A stretch of 64,000 nucleotides of DNA from Caldilinea sp. CFX5 (GTDB lineage: Bacteria; Chloroflexota; Anaerolineae; Caldilineales; Caldilineaceae). Positions within the stretch are counted from its first letter, which is position 1. Every line of letters starts with the position of its first letter. The notes under the pieces were generated by a model. That model did not search any database. It had not been told where the DNA came from and saw nothing but the letters and a program-made list of their open reading frames with translations. Where the stretch lies: contig QWII01000005.1 in NCBI GenBank assembly GCA_021405325.1, positions 129,869 through 193,868 of the forward strand, given 5' to 3'. Below, in pieces: positions 49,370 through 59,868 of the stretch. The translations under genes were made by a program, and so were the position numbers.

Positions 49370-51397
49370 ATGCTAGAACAGGTTCGCAAACCACTACTCG
49401 ATGAAGCACGGCAATCGCCTGCGCTCCTTTCCGATTTAACTGGATTAGAGCGCTATATTGCTGAAAGTTATGACGCCCGCTCCTTTGTCGAATTGTTACA
49501 AAATGCGGATGATGCCGGCGCCGGCCGTTTTCTGATCCAAAGGGTAGGTGCCTTTCTTCTGGTCGCTAACGACGGTCGCCCCTTTACCCAGACTGACTTT
49601 GAAAGTCTCTGTCGTAGCGCTGCGTCCTCCAAAAGCCGCAGCACGAGCATTGGTTACCGCGGGATCGGCTTCAAGTCTGTTGTCGGTCTCGCTGAAAAAA
49701 TTCACTTGATTAGCGGAACATTGGAAGCTACCTTCTCGCGTGAGCTTACTGCATGTGAACTGCCAGCCGCCACGCGTGTGCCGCTGATTCGCATTCCTCA
49801 TCCCCTGCCGCAAGCAGATCGTATACACTTTGACCGCGCCATCCATGATCTCAGATCGCTGGGTTTTATCACGATCTTTGTGTTTGCTGATCTGATCGCC
49901 ACGGGGATTGAGGCCGAATTCAGTGCATTTGATGAATCAGCCTTGCTGTTTCTACGACACATTCGCCAAATCGAATTGCGTACGGATGTGGAAACCGTCG
50001 TTAGTGTCCGACGGGAAACGCTTGATCACCGTTTACGCCTCGTCCGCTTAGCCGGCCCAAGTGGGACTAGCACCTGGACCTTGCTGGAGCGTGCCGGCAT
50101 TGCTCTGGCCTTTGCCCATGACGAGAAGGGCATCAAGCGGCTGGATGAACGTCAAGCCGTCGTCCATGCCTTTCTGCCCACACACGAGACCACGGGCCTG
50201 GCGATCAAAATCAACGGTGACATCAGCACCGATCCATCACGGACCCGTGTCGTCCTTGATGAGCGGACCAAAGCTTGCATCGAGCAAATTGCCCAGTTGG
50301 TGATTGATGTGATCAGCGAAAGTTTAGACGGCGCCTCAGCAAACATCAATGAACAGATGCTTGCGGCCCTCATCCCCTTTTCCGATCCGCGCATGGCCAG
50401 CTTTCAACGCCGCTCATTCAAAACCGAATTCCTTGCAGCACTGCAACATGCGGCCAAAAGTCACTTTGCCGATCTGCGCTATCGCCCTGGTTGGCTCAAT
50501 GCCGTGGATTATGAAAATCTAACAAGAGTCGCCAAGGTGCGTGGTGTACTGCGCAAATTTGAAAGTGTGGAAGGGCTACCCACCTTTCTAAAGTTTTTGG
50601 GCGCTAAAGAAGCAACCCTCGAAGAGCTATCGGCTGGTCTGGCAAAAACCATCCCATCCTTGGCCGGCGCCGCCGAAGTCGTCGCCCATGTTGCCAATCG
50701 CCATGTCACCAAACAACTAACGGCAACGGACATTCGCAGCGAGTGGCGACTTTGGCCAACCGCCGGGACACCGCGCTCACTGTTGGAGGTCAAGCAAAGC
50801 CCCCAAGTCTTAGATCGCGATTTTACCGATCTGGTCTCTGAAAAAACAGGCACACAGACCCAACTGCAGCGCTTGGTCGCCGAACTCACCGATGACAAAA
50901 CGGTTGCCACCCTGTTGCCTACCCCAAAGAGTGTCGCCGTGCTGCCAACCGCAGGAGCAATGACCGACCTCCAGACAAAGCCGGAAGCGAGTAATCAAAC
51001 GTTGGCGCCGCCACTCAGCTTAAAACGCTGGCGGAGTGCAGAGCAACAAGTCTTAGCACTGCTCAAAGCCCAAGGTTGGCGCGTTGAAGACGTGAGCCGG
51101 CAAAATGTCGGCTATGACATTGAAGGCCAGACCCCGGAAGGTGCAGCGGTGTGTATTGAGGTGAAAGCGATTGATAACCCCGGCCAACCCTTTACGCTCA
51201 CCAGCAATGAAGAAGCGGTAGCACGCCAAAAGAACACAGCCTATTACTTGGCTATCGTCCGCCAAACCAACACCCAACTCGAAGTCGCATTGATTCAAGA
51301 TCCACTGCGCCACTTAACACTAACCCGCCAATGTCGCCAATGGGTTTGGGAGTGTTCGCTCTACCAGTTCAATCCGGCGCGTTTTCCACTGGAATGA
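49370..51397 (+). CDS. Hsp90/sacsin-like ATPase fused to DUF3883 domain
   Basis: This encodes 675 residues. The N-terminal GHKL ATPase has the N box ELLQNADDAG (about 39-48), VANDGRPF and GYRGIGFKS (about 93-101), as in sacsin and NOV-type proteins. The last 120 residues are a DUF3883 domain: ALLKAQGWRVEDVS, NVGYDIEG and CIEVKA (about 594-599), which carries the PD-(D/E)XK-like Asp and Glu-x-Lys. An ATP-driven conformational switch controlling a nuclease is the likely mode of action. Such proteins occur in defence islands. Confidence 0.8.
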   Translation: MLEQVRKPLLDEARQSPALLSDLTGLERYIAESYDARSFVELLQNADDAGAGRFLIQRVGAFLLVANDGRPFTQTDFESLCRSAASSKSRSTSIGYRGIGFKSVVGLAEKIHLISGTLEATFSRELTACELPAATRVPLIRIPHPLPQADRIHFDRAIHDLRSLGFITIFVFADLIATGIEAEFSAFDESALLFLRHIRQIELRTDVETVVSVRRETLDHRLRLVRLAGPSGTSTWTLLERAGIALAFAHDEKGIKRLDERQAVVHAFLPTHETTGLAIKINGDISTDPSRTRVVLDERTKACIEQIAQLVIDVISESLDGASANINEQMLAALIPFSDPRMASFQRRSFKTEFLAALQHAAKSHFADLRYRPGWLNAVDYENLTRVAKVRGVLRKFESVEGLPTFLKFLGAKEATLEELSAGLAKTIPSLAGAAEVVAHVANRHVTKQLTATDIRSEWRLWPTAGTPRSLLEVKQSPQVLDRDFTDLVSEKTGTQTQLQRLVAELTDDKTVATLLPTPKSVAVLPTAGAMTDLQTKPEASNQTLAPPLSLKRWRSAEQQVLALLKAQGWRVEDVSRQNVGYDIEGQTPEGAAVCIEVKAIDNPGQPFTLTSNEEAVARQKNTAYYLAIVRQTNTQLEVALIQDPLRHLTLTRQCRQWVWECSLYQFNPARFPLE

Positions 51398-51488
51398 GGA
51401 TGGCATAGAGTATTGACCAGCTTTTTAGTATAGTCGTCGCTTCTGCTCCGTAAAGTTAAAGCGATTATCAATAGGATGGAGACTACCA

Positions 51489-52774
51489 TTGGCCGTCTGG
51501 AAGAAAAAGCGTTATCAGCCTGAGCAGATAGTCCAAAAGATTGAAGAGTATCGCAAATCTGGCAGAAAAGGCTTCCCGTTTTTCGATAAAGAAACACAAA
51601 CCCTTTTACTCAGTATGATTGAGTTTGATCATGCGCTCCCAGAGGCAGAGAAGCGTCGTATCGTTAGTAACGCACTCCAACAAGCATTGCGTGGCCCTGA
51701 AGTAACTGTGGCTAATCTACTAGGCGCTATTGGTACACTAGAACACGATTTTTGGCAGCAACCAACCAAGCCCTATGTGTTGGCAACTGCATTATCGGTG
51801 AAAAGCAATTCTCTACTCCCACGCAAGTCGATAGAGGGGGCAGTACTTACCTTTACACGCAACCTACCAGCAGAGTTTCGACGTACACGGCAGAGCCTTG
51901 CTGAACGCGAAAAGCTTCTACGGATTCCTTCACTTCCCATGGGGTATCAGGCGGTGCGCGTCCATGTTCATGCGCGATCCCCAGCCGAAGCAGCGCAATT
52001 CGCACTAGATAAAGTGGATCTGCTAAGGGCAATTTGGAATTACATCTCCAATATGGTCAAACTAGAATAACATCGGGGCGACGTGACGATCCCGTGAACC
52101 AGATTGTGTTGGGACCACTTCATTCCCTTCATCATCCTTCGGGCAAACTGGCAACCGAAATCTTTTGGTATGAACCAGGGTATCGCTTTCCCCCACAACC
52201 CCTAAGTCTGGGCAAGGAGCGTGATAAGCTCTTCGCCTTTGAGACACAGATCCGCAACTGCTTAAAGCAACTAAACTATCGCACAACAATGGAACAGGCA
52301 TTGCTTCGCTATGTACGCGCCCTCGATGAACATGACTGGCAGAAATCCTTTTCACGTCTGTGGAGTTTGCTGGAACTACTCACGTATACCCAACATGCAA
52401 AGTACGATGTCACAATTGAACGCGCTTGTTTTCTCTTTGAAGAACGCAATTATTATCGGCAGCTTTTGGAACATTTGCGTGAAAATCGCAATCGCTCTAC
52501 CCACGACGACGAAGGCTCATCTGAAATTGAGGCGCATATGTATCAGTTAAAGACCATCATTGATGTACTATTAGAGTACCAAATTTTCAATCGTCTCAAA
52601 TTTGATAGCATGGTCGAGTGGGGCGAATTTCTGGATATGCCAGTGGATGCCAATGCCTTGAATAACAAGCTTATTGGCCTGAAGAATGACATCACAAAGC
52701 TCAATCGAACAATGAACATTGTACAGAAAGCCATTCAGTTCCGCCAGGTTGACAATGGTGCCAATGATTCGTAG
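51489..52774 (+). pseudogene. Frameshifted gene with C-terminal HEPN-like domain
   Basis: Two frames join: 51489-52070 (193 aa, TTG start after GGATGGAG) and 52034-52774. The first ends in NYISNMVKLE and the second reads RITSGRRDDPVNQIVLGP, which looks like a direct continuation, so one base is probably gained or lost near 52030-52055. The second part ends with a helical region with ENRNRSTHDDEG, containing the R-x4-H motif of HEPN RNases. The whole may be an RNA-cutting effector. No slippery heptamer is visible, so programmed shifting is unlikely; an error or an inactivating mutation is possible. Confidence 0.6.
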
Positions 52775-52803
52775 TTGCTCTAACCATCCAAGGAGAACGC
52801 ATA

Positions 52804-53487
52804 ATGACCATCCGTGACCGCATTATCGACTTTTTGCAAGCACGCCCAGAAGGGATTGATGACGATAGCTTGGCCGCCGCCCTGAAGCTGAAACAACGCC
52901 AACAGGCCAGCAGTCGTTGCCGGCAGTTGGCACAGGAGGGCCACCTTGTTCGACAAATGGTCAATGGCAAAATTCATAACATCTGGCGCACCCAGCCGGC
53001 TACAGACGCGTCTATAGCTGCTGTTGCCACACCCGCCACACCCACGTGGGCAGTCGATACAACCAGGTCCTGGTTCTGGGAAGGCAATGTCCAAACCGCT
53101 GTTGCCAGCTATTTGGTGAGCCAAGCCTACGCAATCCACTCGCTGGCCGACACAGCAACCAAAGCCCGTGGCAAAGATCTGATGGCGGTGCGCAACGGCA
53201 TTCCTTTGTGGATTACCGTCAAAGGCTACCCAACCGGCACCGCCAAAACGCGCCCTTCCACCCAAGCCGGCCACTGGTTCAAACAGGCAGTATTCGACAT
53301 CATCGCCTACCGTGGCGAAGATGCCAACGCCGAACTCGGCCTTGCTCTCCCTGCTTTCCCGCGCTACCACACCCTGGCGCATAAAATCGCCTGGTTCCAA
53401 CCTGTTGCCGGCTTTGCCTACTACTGGGTACAAGAGAACGGCACAATTGTTGTTGAAGCGGCAGACAATCAATCCGCACTAAGCTAA
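52804..53487 (+). CDS. Winged-helix protein with PD-(D/E)XK nuclease domain
   Basis: This encodes 227 residues. Residues 1-60 are a winged helix (DRIIDFLQARPEGIDDDSLA ... RQLAQEGHLVRQ). Residues 85-215 fit a restriction-enzyme fold: WEGNVQTAVASYL (Glu about 92), GKDLMAVRNG (Asp about 124) and LWITVKGYP (x-Lys about 139). It starts after AAGGAGAACG. It may bind DNA in a sequence-guided way and nick it, as an effector or regulator of the neighbouring module. Confidence 0.65.
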   Translation: MTIRDRIIDFLQARPEGIDDDSLAAALKLKQRQQASSRCRQLAQEGHLVRQMVNGKIHNIWRTQPATDASIAAVATPATPTWAVDTTRSWFWEGNVQTAVASYLVSQAYAIHSLADTATKARGKDLMAVRNGIPLWITVKGYPTGTAKTRPSTQAGHWFKQAVFDIIAYRGEDANAELGLALPAFPRYHTLAHKIAWFQPVAGFAYYWVQENGTIVVEAADNQSALS

Positions 53488-53595
53488 ACAAAAGCACAAT
53501 TTCTAGCCACAATTAACGTTTCCAGAGTAGAAGTTTAATCTTCACACCTCTTACGCAGGCAGAAATTGTAAATCTGAATAGTAAGGAAGCTTTCG

Positions 53596-55794
53596 ATGGA
53601 CATAGCGATAGAACAACTTAAAGCCCATTTTGGTAGTACTTCGCTGATTGCTCGCATCAAAGAGATCAACCCTAAAACACGTGAAGGCATTCTGGAAGCC
53701 TACCAGGTCGACAAAGGTGAACCATGGCTATACACTGATGGGCGCCCCGTTGATGACATTACCTACACCTTTAATGGTGAAACGGCATACAAGAAAGATA
53801 ATTGGGTTCTTATCGATAGCTATGACTTTATCGATGGGTCTGCTCACTTGGCGCACACCCCACGACTAAAAGCCCTCCATATCCGCCCTTTGACCGAAGT
53901 AGCACCCTTGTGTGACCGTTTGCAAGAAAACGGCGTCCCGCCGGATCGTCAACTCTCTACCGCCATCCGCAACGTGCAGCTTGTCGGTGAAAAGCTCTTT
54001 ATTCTCCAAGATTATCTCGACAAAGAGCGTGAAAAAATCAAAAAGCAATGGGCTGCCGAAGAAGCGCGTTTACACAATTGGGCTGGTGAAATCGAAGCCG
54101 ACCGCCAAGCGTTGGAGCAAGCGCTCCTGACCCTGAAGCAGGAGCGCCTGACCTTTCTTGCTGAGTGTGAAGAATACTATAACCAGCGCGAAGCGTTACA
54201 GAAAGCCGATGCCCTCGTAGAAGCGCGCTTGCAATCCTATGGCTTAACCCAGGAAACAGTGGCAACGGGTCAACTACAATTGTCTGATGATTTGATCAAA
54301 TTATTGCTTGCACAACCCAGTGTGTATGAACGGCTGCGGCAAGAACGAATTGCCGAATTAGCAGACCTTGAACAGGGGTATGAACAGTGGAAAGCGGCGC
54401 TTGAAGCCCAAAGTCGTGAAAACATGGAAAGGGAGAGAGAGAGTACCGAACAACATCGCCTGCTTCTTGCGAAAGAGCAAGCCGTTGAGGAACGCACTAA
54501 CAAACTTATCCGCTGGCAACAAGATATTAAAGAATTACAAGAAATCCTTTTACCGATTAAAAAGCCAAAAACTAAGGCTATTGCCGCCCCTATTTATCCC
54601 TTTGCCGGCGAAGAGGCCGTTGTCGGCCACATCAAGGACTATATTCAAGCCAGAGGCTTTTACTACGCCGAGCGGTTGCTGGAAAATTTTTACACCTGCC
54701 TCAAAACCGACTATCTTGTGATCCTCTCCGGCATCTCAGGTACAGGCAAATCCAAGCTGCCGCAACTCTTTGCCGAAGCGATTGGCGCAGAATTTGAACT
54801 CATTCCAGTCAGACCCAACTGGAATGATGACCGGGACTTGCTAGGCTTGTTTAGCGCGCGCGTCAAACGTTATCAAAGCACGCGTTTTATCGAATTTCTT
54901 TTACGCGCCAACGCAGATCAAGAACGCTTGTATATTGTCTGTCTCGATGAAATGAACCTCGCCCCGGTTGAGTACTATTTCGCCCAACTGCTCAGTGTAC
55001 TCGAAAGTGATAATCCTCAGCTCAAACCACCTGATGAAAGCTTGACAGCGATGGAAGTCAGTCGTTTTGAGGAAAAAGCTTTAATTGAACTGGGAAGATT
55101 GCAAGAGGAAAAGGCGGAACTGGAGGGCGTTGCCCTGGATGCCGTCGAACGTGAAATGCGCCTATGGAGCCAAGCATTAGCCGATCTGGAAAAGTATCAG
55201 GAAATCCCCATTCCCCCTAATGTTAGATTTGTTGGCACGGTGAATATCGATCACACCACCCACAGCTTTAGTGACAAAGTGCTGGATCGCGCTAACGTCA
55301 TCCAATTTGAACGAGTTGACCTTAGTGCAAAGCTCGAAGTTGCCCAGGTAGAGGCCAAAGGGCTTGGTTACAGCCAGTTTGCTGATTACTGCATACTGAA
55401 AAACCTATCGCCGGCTAAGGCGAAAAATTTACAGATTTGTGTTGACCAAGTACGGCAGATCAACGAAATTTTGGAGCCAAGCGGCATGAACATCGGTTTT
55501 CGCATCTTCAAGGAAATTGAGCGCTATATGCATTACGTCATGCAAAGCAGCTATTTTGACCAACCGGAAGTCGCCTTTGACTTTCAAATCAAACAGCGCA
55601 TTCTCCCCAAATTACGCGGTATGGAAAGCAAAGAACTAAAGCAAGCCCTTGACGAACTCGCCACACTCTTCAAAGAAAAATACACCATGTCACACGAAAA
55701 GATTGCCGGACGGCAACGCAATGGCAAAGAGTATGGCGGTCTGCTCCAACAACTGGCCGGCAAAGGTTACATCAACTATTGGGAGGTGCGCTAA
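53596..55794 (+). CDS. McrB-like AAA+ NTPase with N-terminal coiled coil
   Basis: This encodes 732 residues. Residues about 120-330 form a long coiled coil (KEREKIKKQWAAEEARLHNW, then QEILLPIKKPK). The AAA+ domain has SGISGTGKSK (about 377-386), CLDEMNLAP (about 450) and GTVNIDHTTHSFSDKVLDRA (about 546-565), the McrB-type signature including the N-x-D element. The N-terminal 100 residues form a separate small domain. It should assemble into a ring and drive the nuclease encoded next. McrB relatives with coiled coils next to McrC-like nucleases are known defence tandems. Confidence 0.85.
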   Translation: MDIAIEQLKAHFGSTSLIARIKEINPKTREGILEAYQVDKGEPWLYTDGRPVDDITYTFNGETAYKKDNWVLIDSYDFIDGSAHLAHTPRLKALHIRPLTEVAPLCDRLQENGVPPDRQLSTAIRNVQLVGEKLFILQDYLDKEREKIKKQWAAEEARLHNWAGEIEADRQALEQALLTLKQERLTFLAECEEYYNQREALQKADALVEARLQSYGLTQETVATGQLQLSDDLIKLLLAQPSVYERLRQERIAELADLEQGYEQWKAALEAQSRENMERERESTEQHRLLLAKEQAVEERTNKLIRWQQDIKELQEILLPIKKPKTKAIAAPIYPFAGEEAVVGHIKDYIQARGFYYAERLLENFYTCLKTDYLVILSGISGTGKSKLPQLFAEAIGAEFELIPVRPNWNDDRDLLGLFSARVKRYQSTRFIEFLLRANADQERLYIVCLDEMNLAPVEYYFAQLLSVLESDNPQLKPPDESLTAMEVSRFEEKALIELGRLQEEKAELEGVALDAVEREMRLWSQALADLEKYQEIPIPPNVRFVGTVNIDHTTHSFSDKVLDRANVIQFERVDLSAKLEVAQVEAKGLGYSQFADYCILKNLSPAKAKNLQICVDQVRQINEILEPSGMNIGFRIFKEIERYMHYVMQSSYFDQPEVAFDFQIKQRILPKLRGMESKELKQALDELATLFKEKYTMSHEKIAGRQRNGKEYGGLLQQLAGKGYINYWEVR

Positions 55795-55796
55795 TC

Positions 55797-57764
55797 ATGT
55801 TATCCTCCCCTGTCTGGCTCAGATACCGCATTGATCAAAAAGCCTGGTCAAAAGAAATAATTGCAGAAGATGTCTATCTATTACCAGAAGCGGTGCCCGA
55901 ATATTATCAGGAAGTCCGTATTGAGCTGCGCATCAAAGCAAAAACAAAAATCAGCATCAAAGCGACAAGCGCTACAGTGGAACCCAAGGGCGCTAATTGT
56001 TACCATCTGATCGTGCGCCGTGAACATGGTGGTCTACTTGGTGTACGACAAATCCAGCTTCAACTCGTTGAGGCGGATCAACTAGAGCAGCTAAAAATTA
56101 TCCTGCCCATTTCCCCGATACATCTGCAAGAAGAACAATTTCACGGGATGCTCGATGATATATCACACTGGATCTTCTTTTCAATCGCCTCGCCTGTTGC
56201 CTTAGGCATCGGCTATAGTGATAAGTTCTCCCAGATTTTACGCTCACAACAATTGCTTCTCGATCAAATCCGCAACTCCATTGATACAATTGAACAGATC
56301 CTCCAACAAATTGCGCGCGCCCCCAAGAAAAAGATTGTCAAAGAATACTACCGCACCACGCATCTGCATAAACCGCAGGATCGGGTTACACTGCACTGGG
56401 CCGAACAAAATCCAGCAGAGGCAAGGAGTATGGCCTTCCGTAACGTCACTTCTTATGATGTCTATGAAAATCACTTCATTTTATTTTTTCTCCACCGGCT
56501 CGAACATCGGCTTGCCTTCTTGCGGCGGATCCTGGATTCAACGCTCAAAGACAAACGCCGGGAGATGAAACAACAGCAGCAATATGAAAAATCAAGCTTG
56601 CTTCATTCCTTAGGGTTACAAGAACAACAGGTGCTGACGTTAAACCAGACCACGGCAAGCTTGCAGAGTCGCTTAAAACGTCTTACCCAGCTTGATTTTC
56701 TAAAAGGGATAACCTTTTCGCCGGCCCTTTTTCGGCTCAACTTCTCCTTAACCTTGAGCCAGGATTTTCACTATAGCCGTCTCTTTGCTTTCTACCGGGA
56801 ACTAGGTTGCGATAGTGCCATCGAGCGTTTGGATCTCGTCACCCGCTTTATCGATGCCCTAACAGCGTTAGGTGTCAAAGAAACCTATAAAATCTATGAA
56901 TACTGGACCTTTTTTGCGCTCTACCATGAACTGATTCGGTTGCACTTTTACCCCAAACATGAGGACGAACTATTACAAGCTATCAATGACGATGTTCTCA
57001 ACCCCTATCTAAAGGCTGGTAGCTGTGTCACATTGCTGGGCGATGAAAATGTCTATGACAACATAGTACTATCTCTGTACTATGACAGAACCTACTCCTA
57101 TCAAAATAGACGGCCAGACATAACGTTGGACGTTTCCCAAAGACAGCGTTTACGTGCTCGCTTTATCTTTGATGCCAAATACAAATCATACACCGACGCT
57201 ACAGGACAAAATAGTCTCCCATATTTTTGGGCAGAGGATTTCTTCAAAGTCACCGATCCCTATCAAAAGTTGCGCAATGGATTGCACACAGATCAGCCCC
57301 TAACCGCCTTCCTATTACACATTCAAAGCCAAGATAAGTGGTTTGAAAACTATGGCGCTATCATCCAACGGAGTGCAGATGGTCCCTACACATCCAATGC
57401 TCACAGGTACGGTTTTATCCCCGTTGTGCCTGGCAATCTGTTACCGCTTCGCTCCCTATTGACTATGCTTTTTTTGATCAAACTTGAAGTCGATGTGGAG
57501 CAATGCTGGGCCTGTGGTTCTACACATGTTCGCAAAGAATCCTATCGCAACCAACAAGGTACCGAAACAGGGAATCATCGCGTTTGTGAAAATTGCGGGC
57601 ATCAATGGTGGTTGCAGCGCTGTAAATGTGGTTTTCCCCTATACAAAGGTAACTTCAGCTTTCAGCTTCAGCATCGATCAATTCAACCTGAGTCTAATTG
57701 TGCAGGGTATGTATGTCCTGGTTGCGGTAGCTGTTTCTGTGGGAAACGGGTAGTCACAATCTAA
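55797..57764 (+). CDS. DUF2357/McrC-like nuclease with zinc ribbon
   Basis: This encodes 655 residues. ATG 55797 follows GGGAGGTGCG and lies 3 bases beyond the McrB stop. The nuclease core has RRPDITLDVSQ and FIFDAKYKSY (about 455-464), the PD-(D/E)XK set. Residues about 569-655 carry Cys pairs (CWACGSTH, CENCGHQW, CKCGFP, CPGCGSCFCG), enough for two or three zinc sites. The N-terminal 200 residues are a beta-rich DUF2357-like domain. It should cut DNA or RNA when activated by the McrB ring. Confidence 0.8.
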   Translation: MLSSPVWLRYRIDQKAWSKEIIAEDVYLLPEAVPEYYQEVRIELRIKAKTKISIKATSATVEPKGANCYHLIVRREHGGLLGVRQIQLQLVEADQLEQLKIILPISPIHLQEEQFHGMLDDISHWIFFSIASPVALGIGYSDKFSQILRSQQLLLDQIRNSIDTIEQILQQIARAPKKKIVKEYYRTTHLHKPQDRVTLHWAEQNPAEARSMAFRNVTSYDVYENHFILFFLHRLEHRLAFLRRILDSTLKDKRREMKQQQQYEKSSLLHSLGLQEQQVLTLNQTTASLQSRLKRLTQLDFLKGITFSPALFRLNFSLTLSQDFHYSRLFAFYRELGCDSAIERLDLVTRFIDALTALGVKETYKIYEYWTFFALYHELIRLHFYPKHEDELLQAINDDVLNPYLKAGSCVTLLGDENVYDNIVLSLYYDRTYSYQNRRPDITLDVSQRQRLRARFIFDAKYKSYTDATGQNSLPYFWAEDFFKVTDPYQKLRNGLHTDQPLTAFLLHIQSQDKWFENYGAIIQRSADGPYTSNAHRYGFIPVVPGNLLPLRSLLTMLFLIKLEVDVEQCWACGSTHVRKESYRNQQGTETGNHRVCENCGHQWWLQRCKCGFPLYKGNFSFQLQHRSIQPESNCAGYVCPGCGSCFCGKRVVTI

Positions 57765-57959
57765 GACAAGGGGACTTGAGCTACCAACGGCTCCCATTTG
57801 GTATATAACTATTCAGGAACAGCTAGTTTTCATTACAAACATGCGAGATCGACAAAACGTAGAGAAAGACGATAGGAATTCAATAGATCGTGTTCATGCA
57901 ACCTATGCTATCCTCATGGCAGGCATGTCCTCACCTACAAAGCCATGAAAGGGATTCCG
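57765..57959. other. Gap between defence island and envelope genes
   Basis: No gene is seen. The word ATAGGAATTCAATAGATCG at 57872-57890 recurs in duplicated form at 60251-60281, on the other side of the next gene. Confidence 0.5.
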
Positions 57960-59582
57960 ATGAACCATCTTCTGCACACAATGACCCGCATCTTTCTTTT
58001 GTTCGCCGGCTGCATAGCGCTGGCCTTCACCCTGTCTGCTCATCTCCGGGCGCAGCCGATCGACCCCGATCCTCCAATTATTGAGGTAAGCGGTAACACA
58101 GGCAAACAAACAGCTTCACACTCGGCGCCTTCCTTCAACCCAACAGCCCGTCAAGTCCATGATAGCTGCACCGCAGCCCCGCCTACCTTACTCATTCCTG
58201 CGCAAGGCGCTACCACTAACGATCTGGAAAATCCTTCCTACTACTGGTCGCCTGTTCCCAACATCACGGAATATATCTTCCAGATCGCCCATGACAGCAG
58301 CTTTGCCAACCCGCTTACCAGCGAGAACAGCGGGGCATTTCCCGATGATGCCCAGGTAAAACATCCTAGTTTTGAAGATCTGGAACCGAATCTTACTTAC
58401 TTTTGGCGTGTCGCCAGTGTCTGCGCCAATGGTCAAATCGGCGTCTTTTCCGCACCTTCTTCCTTTCAGGCCGGTCCAGGCTCTAGCGCAACGGAATGCA
58501 CCTTGCCGCCGCCAACCCTTCTGGAGCCAACGAATGGCGCCCAGGTGAATACCTTAATCCCCACCATCAAATGGGCGACAGCAAGCAATGTTTATGAATA
58601 TCGCTATCAATGGTCTTTGAACGAAGCCTTTACGATGCTTGTAGACAGCGGCGTCGTGTTTGGCGTGAGACCGGATAAATCCGCAACACTGAGCGACCAG
58701 CCCACTGATAATCTCGAACTCAACACGACATATTATTGGCGTGTTGCCAGCATCTGTGCTGACATCGATACGCTGGGCGCCTACTCTGCCCCCTTGTCCT
58801 TTCACACCGGTGGTGACGAAACGCAGTTACCGGCCTCACCCACGCTTCAATTTCCGGATGACGGTATCACGACCGGTTCAATTCGCGTGATTATACGTTT
58901 CACTCAAGTTACTGGCGCTTCCGGTTATCGCGTTGAATTTTATGATTCACTTCAATCAGCCGAGCAGGGAGACTGGTATCGTAGTAGCGGGACAATCCAA
59001 CCAGCCGTCACTGCCGTATTCAACCCCAAAGAACTCGTTTTTGGGCGGGTTCGCTCACGGAATGACTATGGTTGGGGGCCACTCTCAACCATCCGTAAAT
59101 TTACAACACCCACAGCGACAGCCACCAGCAACATCACACCGGAAAGTGGTGGCACGCTGCAACCCGACCCCGGCTATCTCACGGTCACCTTTCCGCCGGG
59201 CGCGGTCACCAGTACAACCACTGTCGATTTCCGGTTGCTTGCCTCACCTCAACAGCCGCTGCCCAACTTCAGTTTTGCCAATCGCGCCTTCACTCTGGTT
59301 GCCACCGCTAATGGCGCGCCGATTACACAATTTAACCAACCTTACACTATGGTCCTCGCCTACGATGAAGGTGATCTCCTAGCCGCCGGCATCACCGATC
59401 CCACCCAGTTGAATCTGCTCTTTTGGAACGGAACGGCGTGGGCTGCCTTGCTACCCTGCACCGGCTGTGCTATCGATACAACTAACCGCACCGTCACGGT
59501 TGTCCTTAATCACTTTACCGAATTTGCTCTGGTCGGCCCACTACCCAAACAAGCGCTTTATCTGCCCTTGATTCGCCGCTAA
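57960..59582 (+). CDS. Secreted FN3-like repeat protein
   Basis: This encodes 540 residues. ATG 57960 follows AAAGGGA; ATG 57945 is also possible. A signal peptide covers about 1-33 (MTRIFLLFAGCIALAFTLSA). Two FN3-like domains of about 95 residues share NLTYFWRVASVCANGQIGVFS and NTTYYWRVASICADIDTLGA, followed by a third and a ZU5-like beta domain (GYLTVTFPPGAVTSTTTVDF). The chain ends in LYLPLIRR, a tail common in secreted Chloroflexota proteins. Likely a cell-surface adhesion or binding protein. Confidence 0.7.
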   Translation: MNHLLHTMTRIFLLFAGCIALAFTLSAHLRAQPIDPDPPIIEVSGNTGKQTASHSAPSFNPTARQVHDSCTAAPPTLLIPAQGATTNDLENPSYYWSPVPNITEYIFQIAHDSSFANPLTSENSGAFPDDAQVKHPSFEDLEPNLTYFWRVASVCANGQIGVFSAPSSFQAGPGSSATECTLPPPTLLEPTNGAQVNTLIPTIKWATASNVYEYRYQWSLNEAFTMLVDSGVVFGVRPDKSATLSDQPTDNLELNTTYYWRVASICADIDTLGAYSAPLSFHTGGDETQLPASPTLQFPDDGITTGSIRVIIRFTQVTGASGYRVEFYDSLQSAEQGDWYRSSGTIQPAVTAVFNPKELVFGRVRSRNDYGWGPLSTIRKFTTPTATATSNITPESGGTLQPDPGYLTVTFPPGAVTSTTTVDFRLLASPQQPLPNFSFANRAFTLVATANGAPITQFNQPYTMVLAYDEGDLLAAGITDPTQLNLLFWNGTAWAALLPCTGCAIDTTNRTVTVVLNHFTEFALVGPLPKQALYLPLIRR

Positions 59583-59868
59583 GCCCTGGCTTCATTGATT
59601 GACCAACCGCAGCTTCGGGTTAGGCAACAGCAGGCGTGAAGCTTGCGCTTGCCTAACCTAAAAGGAGCCAAACCATTCGTTAAATTGACAGTGTAGCCAT
59701 TTTCCAGTAAACTATCTTTCATCCTGTACCATTGCCAGCAGGAACGAATTACGAATAAATAACGTTATTCCAGTAAATACGGCAATTCTACCTTTCGCTA
59801 TTCCTGTCCCTTGTAGTAAAAGCCTGCGTTTCTTGTTGTATCTGCTGTTCAATCCAAAGGAGGCCCCC

